From Lentisphaerae bacterium ADurb.Bin242 (lineage in GTDB: Bacteria > Verrucomicrobiota > Lentisphaeria > Victivallales > UBA1829), in assembly GCA_002069785.1 (NCBI GenBank), contig MWCA01000002.1, positions 62,001 through 126,000 on the forward strand: DNA of 64,000 nucleotides, in the 5' to 3' direction. Position numbers and translations under genes: made by a program. Each line of letters opens with the position of its first letter. Positions within the stretch are counted from its first letter, which is position 1. The notes beneath the pieces were generated by a model. That model ran no database searches. It had not been told where the DNA came from and saw only the letters and a program-made list of their open reading frames with translations. Shown here in pieces: positions 54,398-63,897 of the stretch.

Positions 54398-56337
54398 CGT
54401 TTGCCCTCTTCCAGAGGAAATACAATGTCAGAAGTCGGATTATCCCTGCCCCACTCCCGCCCGTTGTCATCCTTCAGATCGGAATCAACGCTGTAGAGTG
54501 CCCGGCCCGGAAGATAGCGCAGAGGTTTGCCGTCGAAGGGATCCTTCGGCAGGTCCGGTTTCTCCGGAAAATGCCCGTGCCGACGGCGGTATTGTTCCAG
54601 TTCGATTCCGGACTCCGCCAGACGGCAGACGGCACGGAGCCGGGACGCCCGGTTGAATTGAGGAGAAACCGGCAATGTCTCACCATCGGATGCTTCAGAA
54701 ATCTTTTCTGCTCTGTCAAGAAAACTCGCCCACATCCAGTGGATGCCGCCAAGCTGTCCCATCCGGGTCTGGAATTTTCTGAAGTCGTTCCGGGACTGCC
54801 AAGCGTCACGAGAAAGGATATCGGTCAGTTCCCGGGAGTATTCCAGAAAGGTCGCCCGCAAACTGTCGGCAAAGAAAAACAGGAGAATCCGGTTGAATAC
54901 GTTTACATTGAAATCAGGAATCAGCATTTCGGTCACCTGAGCGTTTTGTGCAAGCACATTTCCGGAAATCACGGAATCGCTCAGCGCCGCGAGTTTTTGC
55001 CAGCGGACCTTCTCCTGCGCCAGCTCCTCATCGGAGAATCGACAAAGATGTCCGGCGATAATTTTCATACGGGTTTCCAGTTCAAGATGAAAGATTCCGA
55101 AAGTCGGTTCCTCTGCCGCATACTCGGCCCGGCGTTCCAGATCGCGCAGAAGCGCACGGAAATCTCCTCCGGTTCGAAGTTCCAGCCGACGCCACCGCAG
55201 ATATTCACGTAGTTTTGCATTGCAAAGATCAATGGACTGTTTCTGTTCAGAATGGAAAATCCGGCGCAAGCCGAGCGTCGGATATTTCCACAGAATTTCG
55301 CGGATGGCGTTCAGTTGAGGTTCGACTTTCTTCAATTCGGTTCGGATGTCAGCGGGGACTGTCTCTCTATTCTGCAAAAATTCGATAGTGCGAATGGAGA
55401 TTTTCGGCAGGACGATTTTTTCCAATTCCGGCGCGGCATGAGGCTCCGGCAGAGCGGGGAGCTCATATTTCACCGCCCTGTCCCAGCGGATTTCACCAAT
55501 GATCCGCCAAGGAATCAGAAAAACAAGTGCGGCGACCATCAGACAGAGCAGAAAACGAAGCACATCAGGCACACCGCTCCGAACAAACTCGCGGTTTTTG
55601 AATTTACTCCACAGAGGAGATTTTTCTTTGCTCTTTGGAGGTTTCGGATTGGAGGTCCGCCATGCGATGTCGCGTCGTTTCAACTCCCGCGAGATCGGGA
55701 TGGAAGAAAGGCAGAGCAGCAGCCAGAAAATTCCGTAACATGCGAAAATCCAGCGTCCTCCGACCGTATCGGGAGACGCCAGAAAGAAGGAACAGTAAAA
55801 TACCGCCAGGCTGATCCAGACGAACGGATTGAGACATCGTAGAAAACGTGCGGAACGGGGCGGAAGTTCCGCGGCGCAATCCTGAAAAAAACGGTATCCT
55901 TCCACACTGTTCCACCATGGAATCATCATCCGGGCCAAACGCCATGCGGAAAAGCCGTTGTTCAGCGGAAAGAGTTCCAAGGCACGAAAGAAAGCAAGAA
56001 GACAGATTGCCCACATAGCACTGTTTTTGAGGCAGAAAAGAGGCCACCACCCCAGTCCCCTGTCCCAGAAAAGGAGAAGGAGCGGAAATGCCAGGAACAG
56101 GAGGCTGAACCCCGGAAGCCACCAGAAGGAACGCCCCAGAGAATACAGAAAAGGAAGGGTTGGCGCGAAGGTCTTCTCTTCGCTGATTTTCCGCCAGTCG
56201 CCACCCTCGACGGGACGGATCAAGGTCTGGAAATCGACTTTGTGAGAACGGAACAGTGCGAATATTTCCAGTGCGTCCAGCTCGACTTCGCCGTCGGGCA
56301 GTCGCACCACATAACGCGGAACCGGATCATTCTTCAT
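54394..56337 (-). CDS. Membrane protein with GYF-like N-terminus and GspG-like C-terminus
   Basis: This 647-residue protein opens with a GYF_2-like domain at about residues 5-55 (YVVRLPDGEVELDALEIFAL; TLIRPVEGGDWRKISE), which would lie in the cytoplasm. About six transmembrane segments follow to residue 290, then a helical soluble region. The end carries YRRRHGHFPEKPDLPKDPFD, PLRYLPG and ALYSVDSDLKDDNG...SDIVF, again the pseudopilin-head pattern. A very strong ribosome site, GGGGGAGGAAA, precedes the ATG. It leads a three-gene operon of head-bearing membrane proteins. Confidence 0.7.
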   Translation of the reverse strand: MKNDPVPRYVVRLPDGEVELDALEIFALFRSHKVDFQTLIRPVEGGDWRKISEEKTFAPTLPFLYSLGRSFWWLPGFSLLFLAFPLLLLFWDRGLGWWPLFCLKNSAMWAICLLAFFRALELFPLNNGFSAWRLARMMIPWWNSVEGYRFFQDCAAELPPRSARFLRCLNPFVWISLAVFYCSFFLASPDTVGGRWIFACYGIFWLLLCLSSIPISRELKRRDIAWRTSNPKPPKSKEKSPLWSKFKNREFVRSGVPDVLRFLLCLMVAALVFLIPWRIIGEIRWDRAVKYELPALPEPHAAPELEKIVLPKISIRTIEFLQNRETVPADIRTELKKVEPQLNAIREILWKYPTLGLRRIFHSEQKQSIDLCNAKLREYLRWRRLELRTGGDFRALLRDLERRAEYAAEEPTFGIFHLELETRMKIIAGHLCRFSDEELAQEKVRWQKLAALSDSVISGNVLAQNAQVTEMLIPDFNVNVFNRILLFFFADSLRATFLEYSRELTDILSRDAWQSRNDFRKFQTRMGQLGGIHWMWASFLDRAEKISEASDGETLPVSPQFNRASRLRAVCRLAESGIELEQYRRRHGHFPEKPDLPKDPFDGKPLRYLPGRALYSVDSDLKDDNGREWGRDNPTSDIVFPLEEGKR

Positions 56338-56389
56338 TTTCCTCCCCCACGTTTCATTTCACCTCATTCCCGGAATGGATCATTTGTAC

Positions 56390-56417
56390 AATATACCTCC
56401 CGGGAAACGGTTTGCAA
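56390..56417 (-). promoter_or_regulatory. Candidate promoter of the 51166-56337 operon
   Basis: On the minus strand TTGCAA (56417-56412) and TATATT (56395-56390) are 16 bp apart, 53 bp before the ATG at 56337. The -10 matches consensus at five of six positions. Confidence 0.4.
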
Positions 56418-56599
56418 CCTTCAGAAAAGGGATATTGCATAAATATAATCCCCATTTGCAATACTGCGTCAATTCAGTTCGCGGCGGAGTCGCGAACCTG
56501 CCTCGGTTTGGGCCTGAACGAAGGATCGTCTTGAAGTCAGGAAAGCTTCCAGAAGAAAAAAGTTCCCTTGAGATCAACGCAACTGGACTGTTACTAACC

Positions 56600-57451
56600 T
56601 TAACGGAATCTGTTCGAAAGCGGAAGAGAATACCGGCAGGGAGCACCCGCCGGAATGTTGGAACGGACGGCGTCATCATCCATACCGCCAACCGGGACCG
56701 TCATCGGGAACAGGCGGAATTCTTTCTGGACGCCGGGAAAAGCGTATTTCTCGACAAACCATTCGCAGGAAATCCGCGCGATGTCTTCCGTCTGCTGAAC
56801 AGACTCCGGAACGGGGTGCGCCTGACCGGCGGTTCCAGTCTCCGCTATTGCCGTGAAAGCGCGGAATTGCTCGCTTTTCCGGAAGCCGAACGGGGCCGGA
56901 TTCATACCGTCTGCGTCTCCATCGGCAACGATGAATTCAATTATGGAATCCACGGATATTCCATGATCTGCGGAATCCTGGGCGGCGGCTCGCTTTCCGC
57001 CCGCTTTCTGCCCGGAACGGAGAAAAAACAGATTTTCATGCGCTGGAGCAACGGCGCCGCTGCGTTTCTCACCTTGGCCAAACCCGCGGCCCTGCCCTTC
57101 AATGCGGCCGTGACCACCGATAAAAAACTCTTCCGGATCACAGTGGACAATCGCGGGATTTACCGTTCCCTTCTGCGAAAAACCCTGCCGTATCTGACCG
57201 GCATGAGCGATGTGCCGCCGACGGCTCCGGAATCGCTCTTCGAACCGGAGCTGCTAGCAATGGCCGCCCGGAAATCCTGGGAAAACGGGGGAGCCGAAAT
57301 GTTTCTCCGGGACCTCCGTCCGGACGATCCCGGCTATGACGGGCACAAATTCGCTGCGGAATACCGGCGTTCCAGATTTCCGGAAGCATCCCTCTGTTTT
57401 CCAGCATGGAAAAAAAGTCCGGCGCATATCTCCGATCGGCCGTGTCCTTAA
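56600..57451 (+). pseudogene. 5'-truncated Gfo/Idh/MocA-type oxidoreductase remnant
   Basis: From about base 56660 the frame encodes TDGVIIHTANRDRHREQAEF and AGKSVFLDKPFAGNP, the hallmark of the second half of the Gfo/Idh/MocA Rossmann domain (Lys-Pro motif), followed by GIHGYSMICGILGGG and the usual beta-sheet domain. The first half of the Rossmann fold, including GxGxxG, is absent, and upstream sequence in the same open frame (from 56375) has no match and no suitable start. It is probably a decayed gene; intact members use NAD(P) to oxidise sugars. Confidence 0.65.
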
Positions 57452-57757
57452 ACTCCGCGGCGGGCTGGAATCGATTGATTCCCCGCCAAGTCTGCCTTTC
57501 GGATAAAAACTTCATGGACCGGATACGGCAATAATGATGAAGATATAATGACGCATCCGGTCATTGCCTCCTTGCAATCCGCAATCCGGAGGAGTATAGT
57601 AAAGAAAGGCCTTTTCAGGAAAAGTTCAGCAGGAGATTTTCCATTTGACAAGGATCGTTGCAAGGGAAACCGTCCGTTCGCAGTTTGTGATGACTTCACC
57701 GGGATTCTTCCCAAAAGCTGAATGGACTGAAGAACACGGAACAGCAGGAAAACAGAG
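57452..57757 (+). other. Intergenic region before the histidine kinase gene
   Basis: In these 306 bp I see a TATAAT at about 57545 with no matching -35, a small inverted repeat CCTCC...GGAGG near 57570-57595, and a lone TTGACA at 57645-57650 with no matching -10. No gene or RNA could be supported. Confidence 0.3.
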
Positions 57758-58918
57758 ATGAGTTTTTCAAATCCTTCAACGCCGAGCGCATTCGCTCCGG
57801 CGGAGAGAAAAGGCCCTTACCTGATAAAAGCGGAATCGGAACAACTCAAGTGGGAAGTGGACCGCTGTTCCTTGCTGGACGTTCTTCCCGACCTGATCGT
57901 TGTTCTCAATGACGAGCGCCAGATCCTTTTTGCCAACCGCACCCTGCTGAAGGCTCTGCACCTGGAAAACGATTCCACCATCCTCGGCATGCGTCCGGGC
58001 GAATTGCTCGACTGCGTCCATGCCAAAAACGATTCGGGCGGATGCGGCACAACGGAATTCTGCAGAGTATGCGGCGCCGTCAACTCGATCCTCCACACCC
58101 GGCAATTCCACGACAACACCTCGCGGGAATGCAGCATCATCACGGTATCGGACAAGGCGCACAACTTCCGGGTATGGACAAGTCCTTTTGACTGCCAGGG
58201 CTGCCATTTTACCCTGGTGGTGCTGCGGGACATCGCCAGCGAGGTGTATCGAAACGCGCTGGAGCGTATTTTCTTTCACGACCTGATCAACATCGTTTCC
58301 GGACTTTACGGACTGCTGACGATCATCAACGACAATCCCGACAATTACCGGGAAAACCATAAACTGCTCATCGGCCTGACGGAAGAACTTCTGGAACAGA
58401 TAGACTCTCAAAAGGATCTGCTGGCCGCCGAGGACGGTTCGATATACGTGACCGCAAGTCCGGTCACAAGCATCGGCATCATGAAATTCGTCGCCGGCGT
58501 GCTCGGCAACCTTCCAGCGGCCGGGAACAAAAACATCTCCCTGGAAAAAACATCGGAGGATACCGAATTCAAGACGGACCCCCGCTTCCTGAAAAGAATC
58601 CTCATCAATATGGGGAAAAACGCGCTGGAGGCTTCCGGTCCGGGCGATCCGGTTGTTCTGAAATCCTCCGTCGCCGGCAGCAAGGTGGTCTTTGAAGTTC
58701 ACAACAAGGGATATATCCAGCCGGAAGTCCAGCTTCAGATATTCAACCGTTTCTTCTCCACAAAAGGCGGCGGCCGCGGGCTCGGCGCCTACAGCACCAA
58801 ATTGCTGGCCGAGAAATATCTTCAGGGCAAAGTTTACTTCACCTCATCGGAGGAAAACGGCACTTCGTTCTTTCTGGAACTGCCGCTTCAGTTGGAGAAA
58901 ACGGATTCTCCCGCCTGA
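57758..58918 (+). CDS. Orphan sensor histidine kinase with Cys-rich PAS domain
   Basis: This 386-residue protein has no transmembrane segment. Residues about 35-175 form a PAS domain (LPDLIVVLNDERQILFANRT) with a cysteine cluster DSGGCGTTEFCRVCGAV (four Cys counting C84 nearby), a pattern seen in some PAS domains and possibly metal- or redox-linked. The H-box is FFHDLINIVSGLYGLL. The ATPase domain has N-box NMGKNALEAS and G-boxes VHNKGYI (Asn for the usual Asp) and GGGRGLGAYS. No response regulator gene is nearby. It precedes the tandem membrane-protein array by 114 bp and might sense a signal for it. Confidence 0.85.
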   Translation: MSFSNPSTPSAFAPAERKGPYLIKAESEQLKWEVDRCSLLDVLPDLIVVLNDERQILFANRTLLKALHLENDSTILGMRPGELLDCVHAKNDSGGCGTTEFCRVCGAVNSILHTRQFHDNTSRECSIITVSDKAHNFRVWTSPFDCQGCHFTLVVLRDIASEVYRNALERIFFHDLINIVSGLYGLLTIINDNPDNYRENHKLLIGLTEELLEQIDSQKDLLAAEDGSIYVTASPVTSIGIMKFVAGVLGNLPAAGNKNISLEKTSEDTEFKTDPRFLKRILINMGKNALEASGPGDPVVLKSSVAGSKVVFEVHNKGYIQPEVQLQIFNRFFSTKGGGRGLGAYSTKLLAEKYLQGKVYFTSSEENGTSFFLELPLQLEKTDSPA

Positions 58919-59032
58919 CTCCGCAACAGCGGGAGGGATGTCCGGAAAGCTCCGCCGTATCCCATGACGCGGCAGGACTGGAATTCGATGTTCTTTTTGA
59001 ACAGTCGTCTGTTTGAATGAAGGGGGAGAAAT

Positions 59033-61141
59033 ATGAAGAATCCGTTTCGGGAAATCTCATCGGGAGGCATGGAGATGTTCGTGCTCACCATGGCCACCTT
59101 CGGGGCATATACGATCATTTCGATTTTTCTCCTTTTCTGGATTCCGGGTTTCATCCCCTTGGAAAGCATTTTTCTGATTCCGGCTGTCTTTCTGATTCTT
59201 CTTCCGTGGTGGGGTATCCGGAGCGTCCGGTTTTACAACCGGCTCAACCGTGAACTCTTCACCGGCTGGCTGATGCCGCATTATGCGTTCAATGCGTTTC
59301 TGGTTCTGCTGGTCTTCGCCTGGATTATCGTAATGCTTCGGCTCCGTGATTCGGATTTTCCGGAATACTGGGGTCAGCTTCTCGGCGCGGTGCTGATCGT
59401 TTATTTCTTCGGAATCCTCCCGATTCCGGCTGCGTTCAAAAAATCAAGGAAAGCCGGGATGTATGCCGTCGCATGTCTTGTCTGCGTTACGCTCGGATTC
59501 CTTCTGCTGTTTCTGGCATGGAAAATACTGTATTATAACCTTTCTTCGGCCTTTATCATCATTGAAGAGATGTATGAGCATGGGGAAATCATGGTTACGG
59601 ATGTCAACAGATGGTTTTCTCTTTTTGGACAAAAGGTTCCGTTCACCTGGCTCCATTTCGGATGGCTGACGGGACTCGGCCTTCTTCTGCTTCTTGCGGC
59701 ATATCTTCTTTACGCCAAGATGCTTTCCGAACTCACCGGGGACTCTCTTCGAAAAATGTTCCCGAAGCCGGTTCTCTGTCTCATCGGCTCGACGGCGACA
59801 TGTCATCTTCTGTTCTTTCTCCTGATGGGAATTGCAGCAATTCAAGGCGAATCCGGCCGACGTAAGATTCAGGACCGTTTCGGACGTTATCCTTCCGCAG
59901 AAGGCATGAACGAACTTTACTTCGCAGGACAGAAACCGGACAAGGCTTTCTGGGATTATTTTTGCATGGGCAGGTTTTTGGACGATAATGGGATAAGCAA
60001 ACCACCCGAAGAAAAAGAGGTTGTGTTGGACGAAATTATCACACATCGATTTTCGGAGCTGACGGGGGAAGAAAAACGCATTTTCAGTGACACTATTACA
60101 AAACTCTCGTCATCACTGATGAAGCTGGATAATCGCCTGAAAAACGGCATCCCGAAATTCCCGCTCGAAATGAAGACTGACAAAATGCTCGCCACACAGA
60201 TCCCGCACCTCAATAGCATGCGGGTTTTCTGCTACCAGACGAAATGGAGAACTTATATGGCGCTGGAGGCGGAAAACAAACAGGAAGCGTTCCGCATTCT
60301 GGAGATTACCCGCAAAATGGCACGATATGGAGAAGGCGAAGCATTCATAATCGGCGCATTCGTCGATATTACCTGCTATAACATTTACCTCGATACACTC
60401 GAACAGCTCGTGGAAAAACATATGCTCACACGAGAACTGATTCAAATGATCTCTCAAGAACTTCTTGCGTTGGAAAAGAGAATTCCGCAGATGGAAAAGA
60501 GTTCTCTCTATTCGGAGGCCGTCTGCGGTAATGATGTTTTCAGAGCCGTTCTATCCGGACAACTGCAAATGATGCGGGATGAAAACACACTCATCATTCC
60601 AATCCGGAGTCTGCCGTTCTTTCTGCCGCAGTTCCAATGGCTTCTCCTGCAAAATCAGGTCTCGCTGCTTCGGTTTTATGACGCGGAGAACCTTGAAGCA
60701 ATTCCGGATGTCAGAAAAGAGAAAAGGACGCCAAGTAATTGGGTTGCTTATCTATTTACCCCTTCACTACGCTCGGCATATATTAAATTCCGGGGGCTGA
60801 TCGCCCGCAGTCGGGCGGAACGCGTGATTCTGGCCTGCGAACTCTTCCGCATGGACACGGGGAAGTATCCGGCATCTGCTTCCGAGCTCGTTCCGAAATA
60901 TCTGGACAGCATTCCGGAGGATCCCTTTACCGGGAAGCCTCTTCTTTTCCGGGCAGGAAAAATCCGGGTGGAAGTATGGAAAATCGCGGAAAAAGACAAG
61001 ATCGTCCGTGTCGTCGGCGAACCGAAGGAAATCGAAGGAATTCAGGTCTGGAGCGTCGGGCCGAACGGCAAGAACGATGACGGTATTTACAACAATCAGA
61101 AAAACCAGAACGACATCCGCGCTGTAATTCAGACACGATGA
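59033..61141 (+). CDS. Multi-pass membrane protein with GspG-like head, tandem copy 1
   Basis: This 702-residue protein starts MKNPFREISSGG after GGGGGAGAAAT. About seven to eight transmembrane segments fill residues 12-275. The helical middle has DRFGRYPSAEGMNELYFAGQ, KPDKAFWDYF, LEKRIPQMEKSSLYSEAV and FFLPQFQWLLLQ. The C-terminal head reads CELFRMDTGKYPASASELVP, then PEDPFTGKPLLFRAG and VWSVGPNGKNDDG...NDIRAVI, the pseudopilin GspG pattern. It is homologous to the next two genes and, more distantly, to 52313-54397. Confidence 0.75.
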   Translation: MKNPFREISSGGMEMFVLTMATFGAYTIISIFLLFWIPGFIPLESIFLIPAVFLILLPWWGIRSVRFYNRLNRELFTGWLMPHYAFNAFLVLLVFAWIIVMLRLRDSDFPEYWGQLLGAVLIVYFFGILPIPAAFKKSRKAGMYAVACLVCVTLGFLLLFLAWKILYYNLSSAFIIIEEMYEHGEIMVTDVNRWFSLFGQKVPFTWLHFGWLTGLGLLLLLAAYLLYAKMLSELTGDSLRKMFPKPVLCLIGSTATCHLLFFLLMGIAAIQGESGRRKIQDRFGRYPSAEGMNELYFAGQKPDKAFWDYFCMGRFLDDNGISKPPEEKEVVLDEIITHRFSELTGEEKRIFSDTITKLSSSLMKLDNRLKNGIPKFPLEMKTDKMLATQIPHLNSMRVFCYQTKWRTYMALEAENKQEAFRILEITRKMARYGEGEAFIIGAFVDITCYNIYLDTLEQLVEKHMLTRELIQMISQELLALEKRIPQMEKSSLYSEAVCGNDVFRAVLSGQLQMMRDENTLIIPIRSLPFFLPQFQWLLLQNQVSLLRFYDAENLEAIPDVRKEKRTPSNWVAYLFTPSLRSAYIKFRGLIARSRAERVILACELFRMDTGKYPASASELVPKYLDSIPEDPFTGKPLLFRAGKIRVEVWKIAEKDKIVRVVGEPKEIEGIQVWSVGPNGKNDDGIYNNQKNQNDIRAVIQTR

Positions 61142-63390
61142 ATTGTGATTTCACATAACCGATGAATGTAAAACAGGATAAATGGAGGCAGGAAATATGA
61201 AAAATCCGTTTCGGGATATCTCTCCGGGCGGCAGGATGATATTTGCACTCACCATGCTCACCTTCGGGGCTTATGCGCTCACTTCGGTCTTTCTGCTCTT
61301 CTGGATTCCGGGCGTCATTCCCATGGGAAGCATCTTTTTCCTGCCTCCGGTATTGCTTATCCTCTTCCTCTGGTATTGCATCCGGAGCATCCGGTTTTAT
61401 AACCGGCTCAACCGCGAACTCTTCACCGACTGGCTGATGCCCCATTATGCGTTCAATACGTTTCTGATTCTGTTGATTTCCGGATTTTTCTTCGTGGTGT
61501 TTCGAATCCGCAATTTTGATTTTCCGGAATACTGGGGCCAGCTTTTCATCACGGTGTTGATCGCTTATTTCTTCGGGATACTGCCTCTTCCCGCCGCCTT
61601 CAAGAAGTCGAGGAAGGCCGGAATTTATGTGCTTCTCTCGCTCTTTTGTGCATGGATCGGTTTTCTGTTTCTGTCTCTGGCGTGTAAAATGATGCTGCAC
61701 GGATTTTTTTCCCTCTACAGAGTTATTGAAAAATTGTCTGCCGACCCTATGGAAACCGATTTTCGCTGGTTTTCACTGTTCGGACAGAAGGTTCCTCTCG
61801 CGTTCCTTCATCTGGAATGGCTGATAGGGATTAGTCTTGCATTGCTTCTTGCTGCCTGTTTTTTCTATGCGAAAATGCTTTCCGAACTCACCGGAGAACC
61901 GTTGAGAAAAATTTTCCCGAAGCCGGTTTTTTATCTGGTCGGTGCGACGGCCGCATGTCATATTCTTTTCTTGCTTCTTTGCTGGTCCGCCGCATCTCAA
62001 CTTGAATCCGCACGGTTGCAAATTCAAAAACGTTTCGGTCGTTACCCAAACGCGGAAGAATTAAGCAAGCTATATTTTTCAGGAATGAAATCGGACAAAA
62101 ATTTCTGGTTTTCCCTTGAAAAAGCACTTGAAAATCCAAACGAAGATAGGTTCCGTACACCAAAAGCATCAGACATTCCGTATGATTTCTTTCCCGACCG
62201 ATTCATCTTATTGACCGATCAGGAAAAACGTATGTTCGATATTGAACTGTCTAAAAAATCTTCCGCTCTTGCTGAAATGCTTCTCTTCATGAATGCGGGA
62301 ATCCCGAAATATCCATTCAATATCAAAAAAGGAGAGATAATGATTTGCAATTTTCATAATCATATGATCATGCGTTTATTTTCCCGACACACATCATGGA
62401 AAAGTTGCATAGCGTTGGAAGGGGGAAACAAAAGCGAAGCCTTCCGCTTTGCGGAACTCACACGAAAAATGGCGCAATACGGAGAAAACCACCCCTTTCT
62501 GATAGGTGCGCTGTCCAACATTAAAAGCTACAACCATTACTTCGATTCCCTCGAACGACTTACTGAAAAACATTTTCTGACCCGTGAACAGATTCAAATG
62601 ATCTCAGGGGAACTTCTTGCCATGGAAATGAGACTTCCGCGCATGGAGAAAGACACTCTTTTTTCGGATGCAGTCGGAGCTAGTGAAGACCTGACGGAAT
62701 TAATTCTGAATCCTCCAGAAGAGTATGGACAAGGCTATTCCATTCGTCGTATGCCGTTGTTTCTGCCGCAGCTTTACTGGCTGCTCCTTCTTAATCAGAC
62801 ATCACTCGTAAAAGCTTATGATGTTGATGATTTCGGTAAAATTCCTTCTTCAAGAAACATTCCGCTGAAACCGTCCTTGATGGCAAAAAGAATGTTCACT
62901 GGCTCATCGGAATCCGTGCACATTAAATTTATGAATCTGCTTGCGCGAAGCCGGGCGGAACGCGTGATTCTGGCCTGCGAACTCTTCCGCATGGACACCG
63001 GAAAGTATCCGACAGCCGCTTCCGAGCTCGTTCCGAAATATCTGGACAGCATTCCGGAGGATCCCTTTACCGGGAAGCTTCTTCTTTTCCGGGCAGGAAA
63101 AATCCGGGTGGAAGTATGGAAAATCGCGGAAAAAGACAAGATCGTCCGCGTCGTCGGCGAACCGAAGGAAATCGAAGGAATTCAGGTCTGGAGCGTCGGA
63201 CCGAACGGCAAGGACGATGACGGTATTTACAACAATCAGAAAAACCAGGACGACATCCGCGCTGTAATTCAGACACGATGAATTGTGATTTCACATAACC
63301 ATTGAATGTAAAACAGGATAAATAGAGGTAACGAAAATGAAGAATCCGTTTCGGGAAATCTCTCCGGGCGGCAGGATGATGTTTGCACTC
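60812..63390 (+). repeat. Near-identical tandem segment in copies 1, 2 and 3 (2140-bp period)
   Basis: The stretch from about 60812 to 61240 recurs at about 62952 to 63380 with few changes, at an offset of exactly 2140 bp. It covers the 3' end of one gene, the gap (with TGAATTGTGATTTCACATAA) and the 5' end of the next. The coding sequence between is much less alike, so gene conversion or repeated unequal crossing-over is likely. Confidence 0.8.
61197..63281 (+). CDS. Multi-pass membrane protein with GspG-like head, tandem copy 2
   Basis: The start is set at 61197 (MKNPFRDISPGG) by comparison with copy 1; GGAGG lies 8 nt before, inside an earlier in-frame ATG at 61182. The 694-residue product shares the plan of copy 1: membrane block, KRFGRYPNAEELSKLYFSGM, MRLPRMEKDTLFSDAVGAS, FLPQLYWLLL and the head PEDPFTGKLLLFRAG and VWSVGPNGKDDDG. 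The middle is well diverged, but the last 110 residues are nearly identical to copy 1. Confidence 0.75.
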   Translation: MKNPFRDISPGGRMIFALTMLTFGAYALTSVFLLFWIPGVIPMGSIFFLPPVLLILFLWYCIRSIRFYNRLNRELFTDWLMPHYAFNTFLILLISGFFFVVFRIRNFDFPEYWGQLFITVLIAYFFGILPLPAAFKKSRKAGIYVLLSLFCAWIGFLFLSLACKMMLHGFFSLYRVIEKLSADPMETDFRWFSLFGQKVPLAFLHLEWLIGISLALLLAACFFYAKMLSELTGEPLRKIFPKPVFYLVGATAACHILFLLLCWSAASQLESARLQIQKRFGRYPNAEELSKLYFSGMKSDKNFWFSLEKALENPNEDRFRTPKASDIPYDFFPDRFILLTDQEKRMFDIELSKKSSALAEMLLFMNAGIPKYPFNIKKGEIMICNFHNHMIMRLFSRHTSWKSCIALEGGNKSEAFRFAELTRKMAQYGENHPFLIGALSNIKSYNHYFDSLERLTEKHFLTREQIQMISGELLAMEMRLPRMEKDTLFSDAVGASEDLTELILNPPEEYGQGYSIRRMPLFLPQLYWLLLLNQTSLVKAYDVDDFGKIPSSRNIPLKPSLMAKRMFTGSSESVHIKFMNLLARSRAERVILACELFRMDTGKYPTAASELVPKYLDSIPEDPFTGKLLLFRAGKIRVEVWKIAEKDKIVRVVGEPKEIEGIQVWSVGPNGKDDDGIYNNQKNQDDIRAVIQTR

Positions 63391-63882
63391 ACCATGCTCA
63401 CCTTCGGGGCATATACGATCATTTCGATTTTTCTCCTTTTCTGGATTCCGGGTTTCATCCCCTTGGAAAGCATCTTTTTCCTGCCGCTGGTATTGCTTAT
63501 CCTCTTCCTCTGGTATTGCATCCGGAGCATCCGGTTTTATAACCGGCTCAACCGCGAACTCTTCACCGGCTGGCTGATGCCGCATTATGCGTTCAATACG
63601 TTTCTGATCCTGTTGGTTTCCGGATTGATCTTCGCTGTGCTCCGAATCCGCGATTTTGATTTTCCGAAATACTGGGGACAGCTTCTCGGCATGGCTCTGG
63701 TCGTTTATTTCTTCGGGATCATGCCGCTTCCGGCCGCGTTCAAAAAGTCGAAGAAAGCAGGTCTTTATGCCATTGCATGTTTTGTCTGCGTGCTGATCGC
63801 TTTTCTGCTGTTGTTTCTGGCATGGAAGATCCTTTATTATGACATCGTTGCGCCATTCAGCATTATCGAGAAAATGAACTGA
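63337..63882 (+). CDS. N-terminal half of tandem copy 3, ended by an in-frame stop
   Basis: This 181-residue protein (MKNPFREISPGGRMMF) equals the first five transmembrane segments of copies 1 and 2. It stops at TGA 63880-63882 after FSIIEKMN, at the place where copy 1 continues EEMYEHGEIMVTDVNRWFSL. The same frame stays open after the stop and resumes the homology. AGAGGT lies before the ATG. It may be a split gene or a recent nonsense mutation. Confidence 0.6.
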   Translation: MKNPFREISPGGRMMFALTMLTFGAYTIISIFLLFWIPGFIPLESIFFLPLVLLILFLWYCIRSIRFYNRLNRELFTGWLMPHYAFNTFLILLVSGLIFAVLRIRDFDFPKYWGQLLGMALVVYFFGIMPLPAAFKKSKKAGLYAIACFVCVLIAFLLLFLAWKILYYDIVAPFSIIEKMN

Positions 63883-63897
63883 GGAAAGGAGGGAACC

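Noticed and set aside
57570-57600. Riboswitch or small RNA in the gap before the kinase gene
   Set aside because: Only a weak CCTCC/GGAGG pairing is visible, with no conserved core I recognise.
63880-63882. TGA as a recoded (selenocysteine) codon
   Set aside because: Copies 1 and 2 have ordinary residues there, and a fresh ribosome site and ATG follow directly, so a true stop is simpler.
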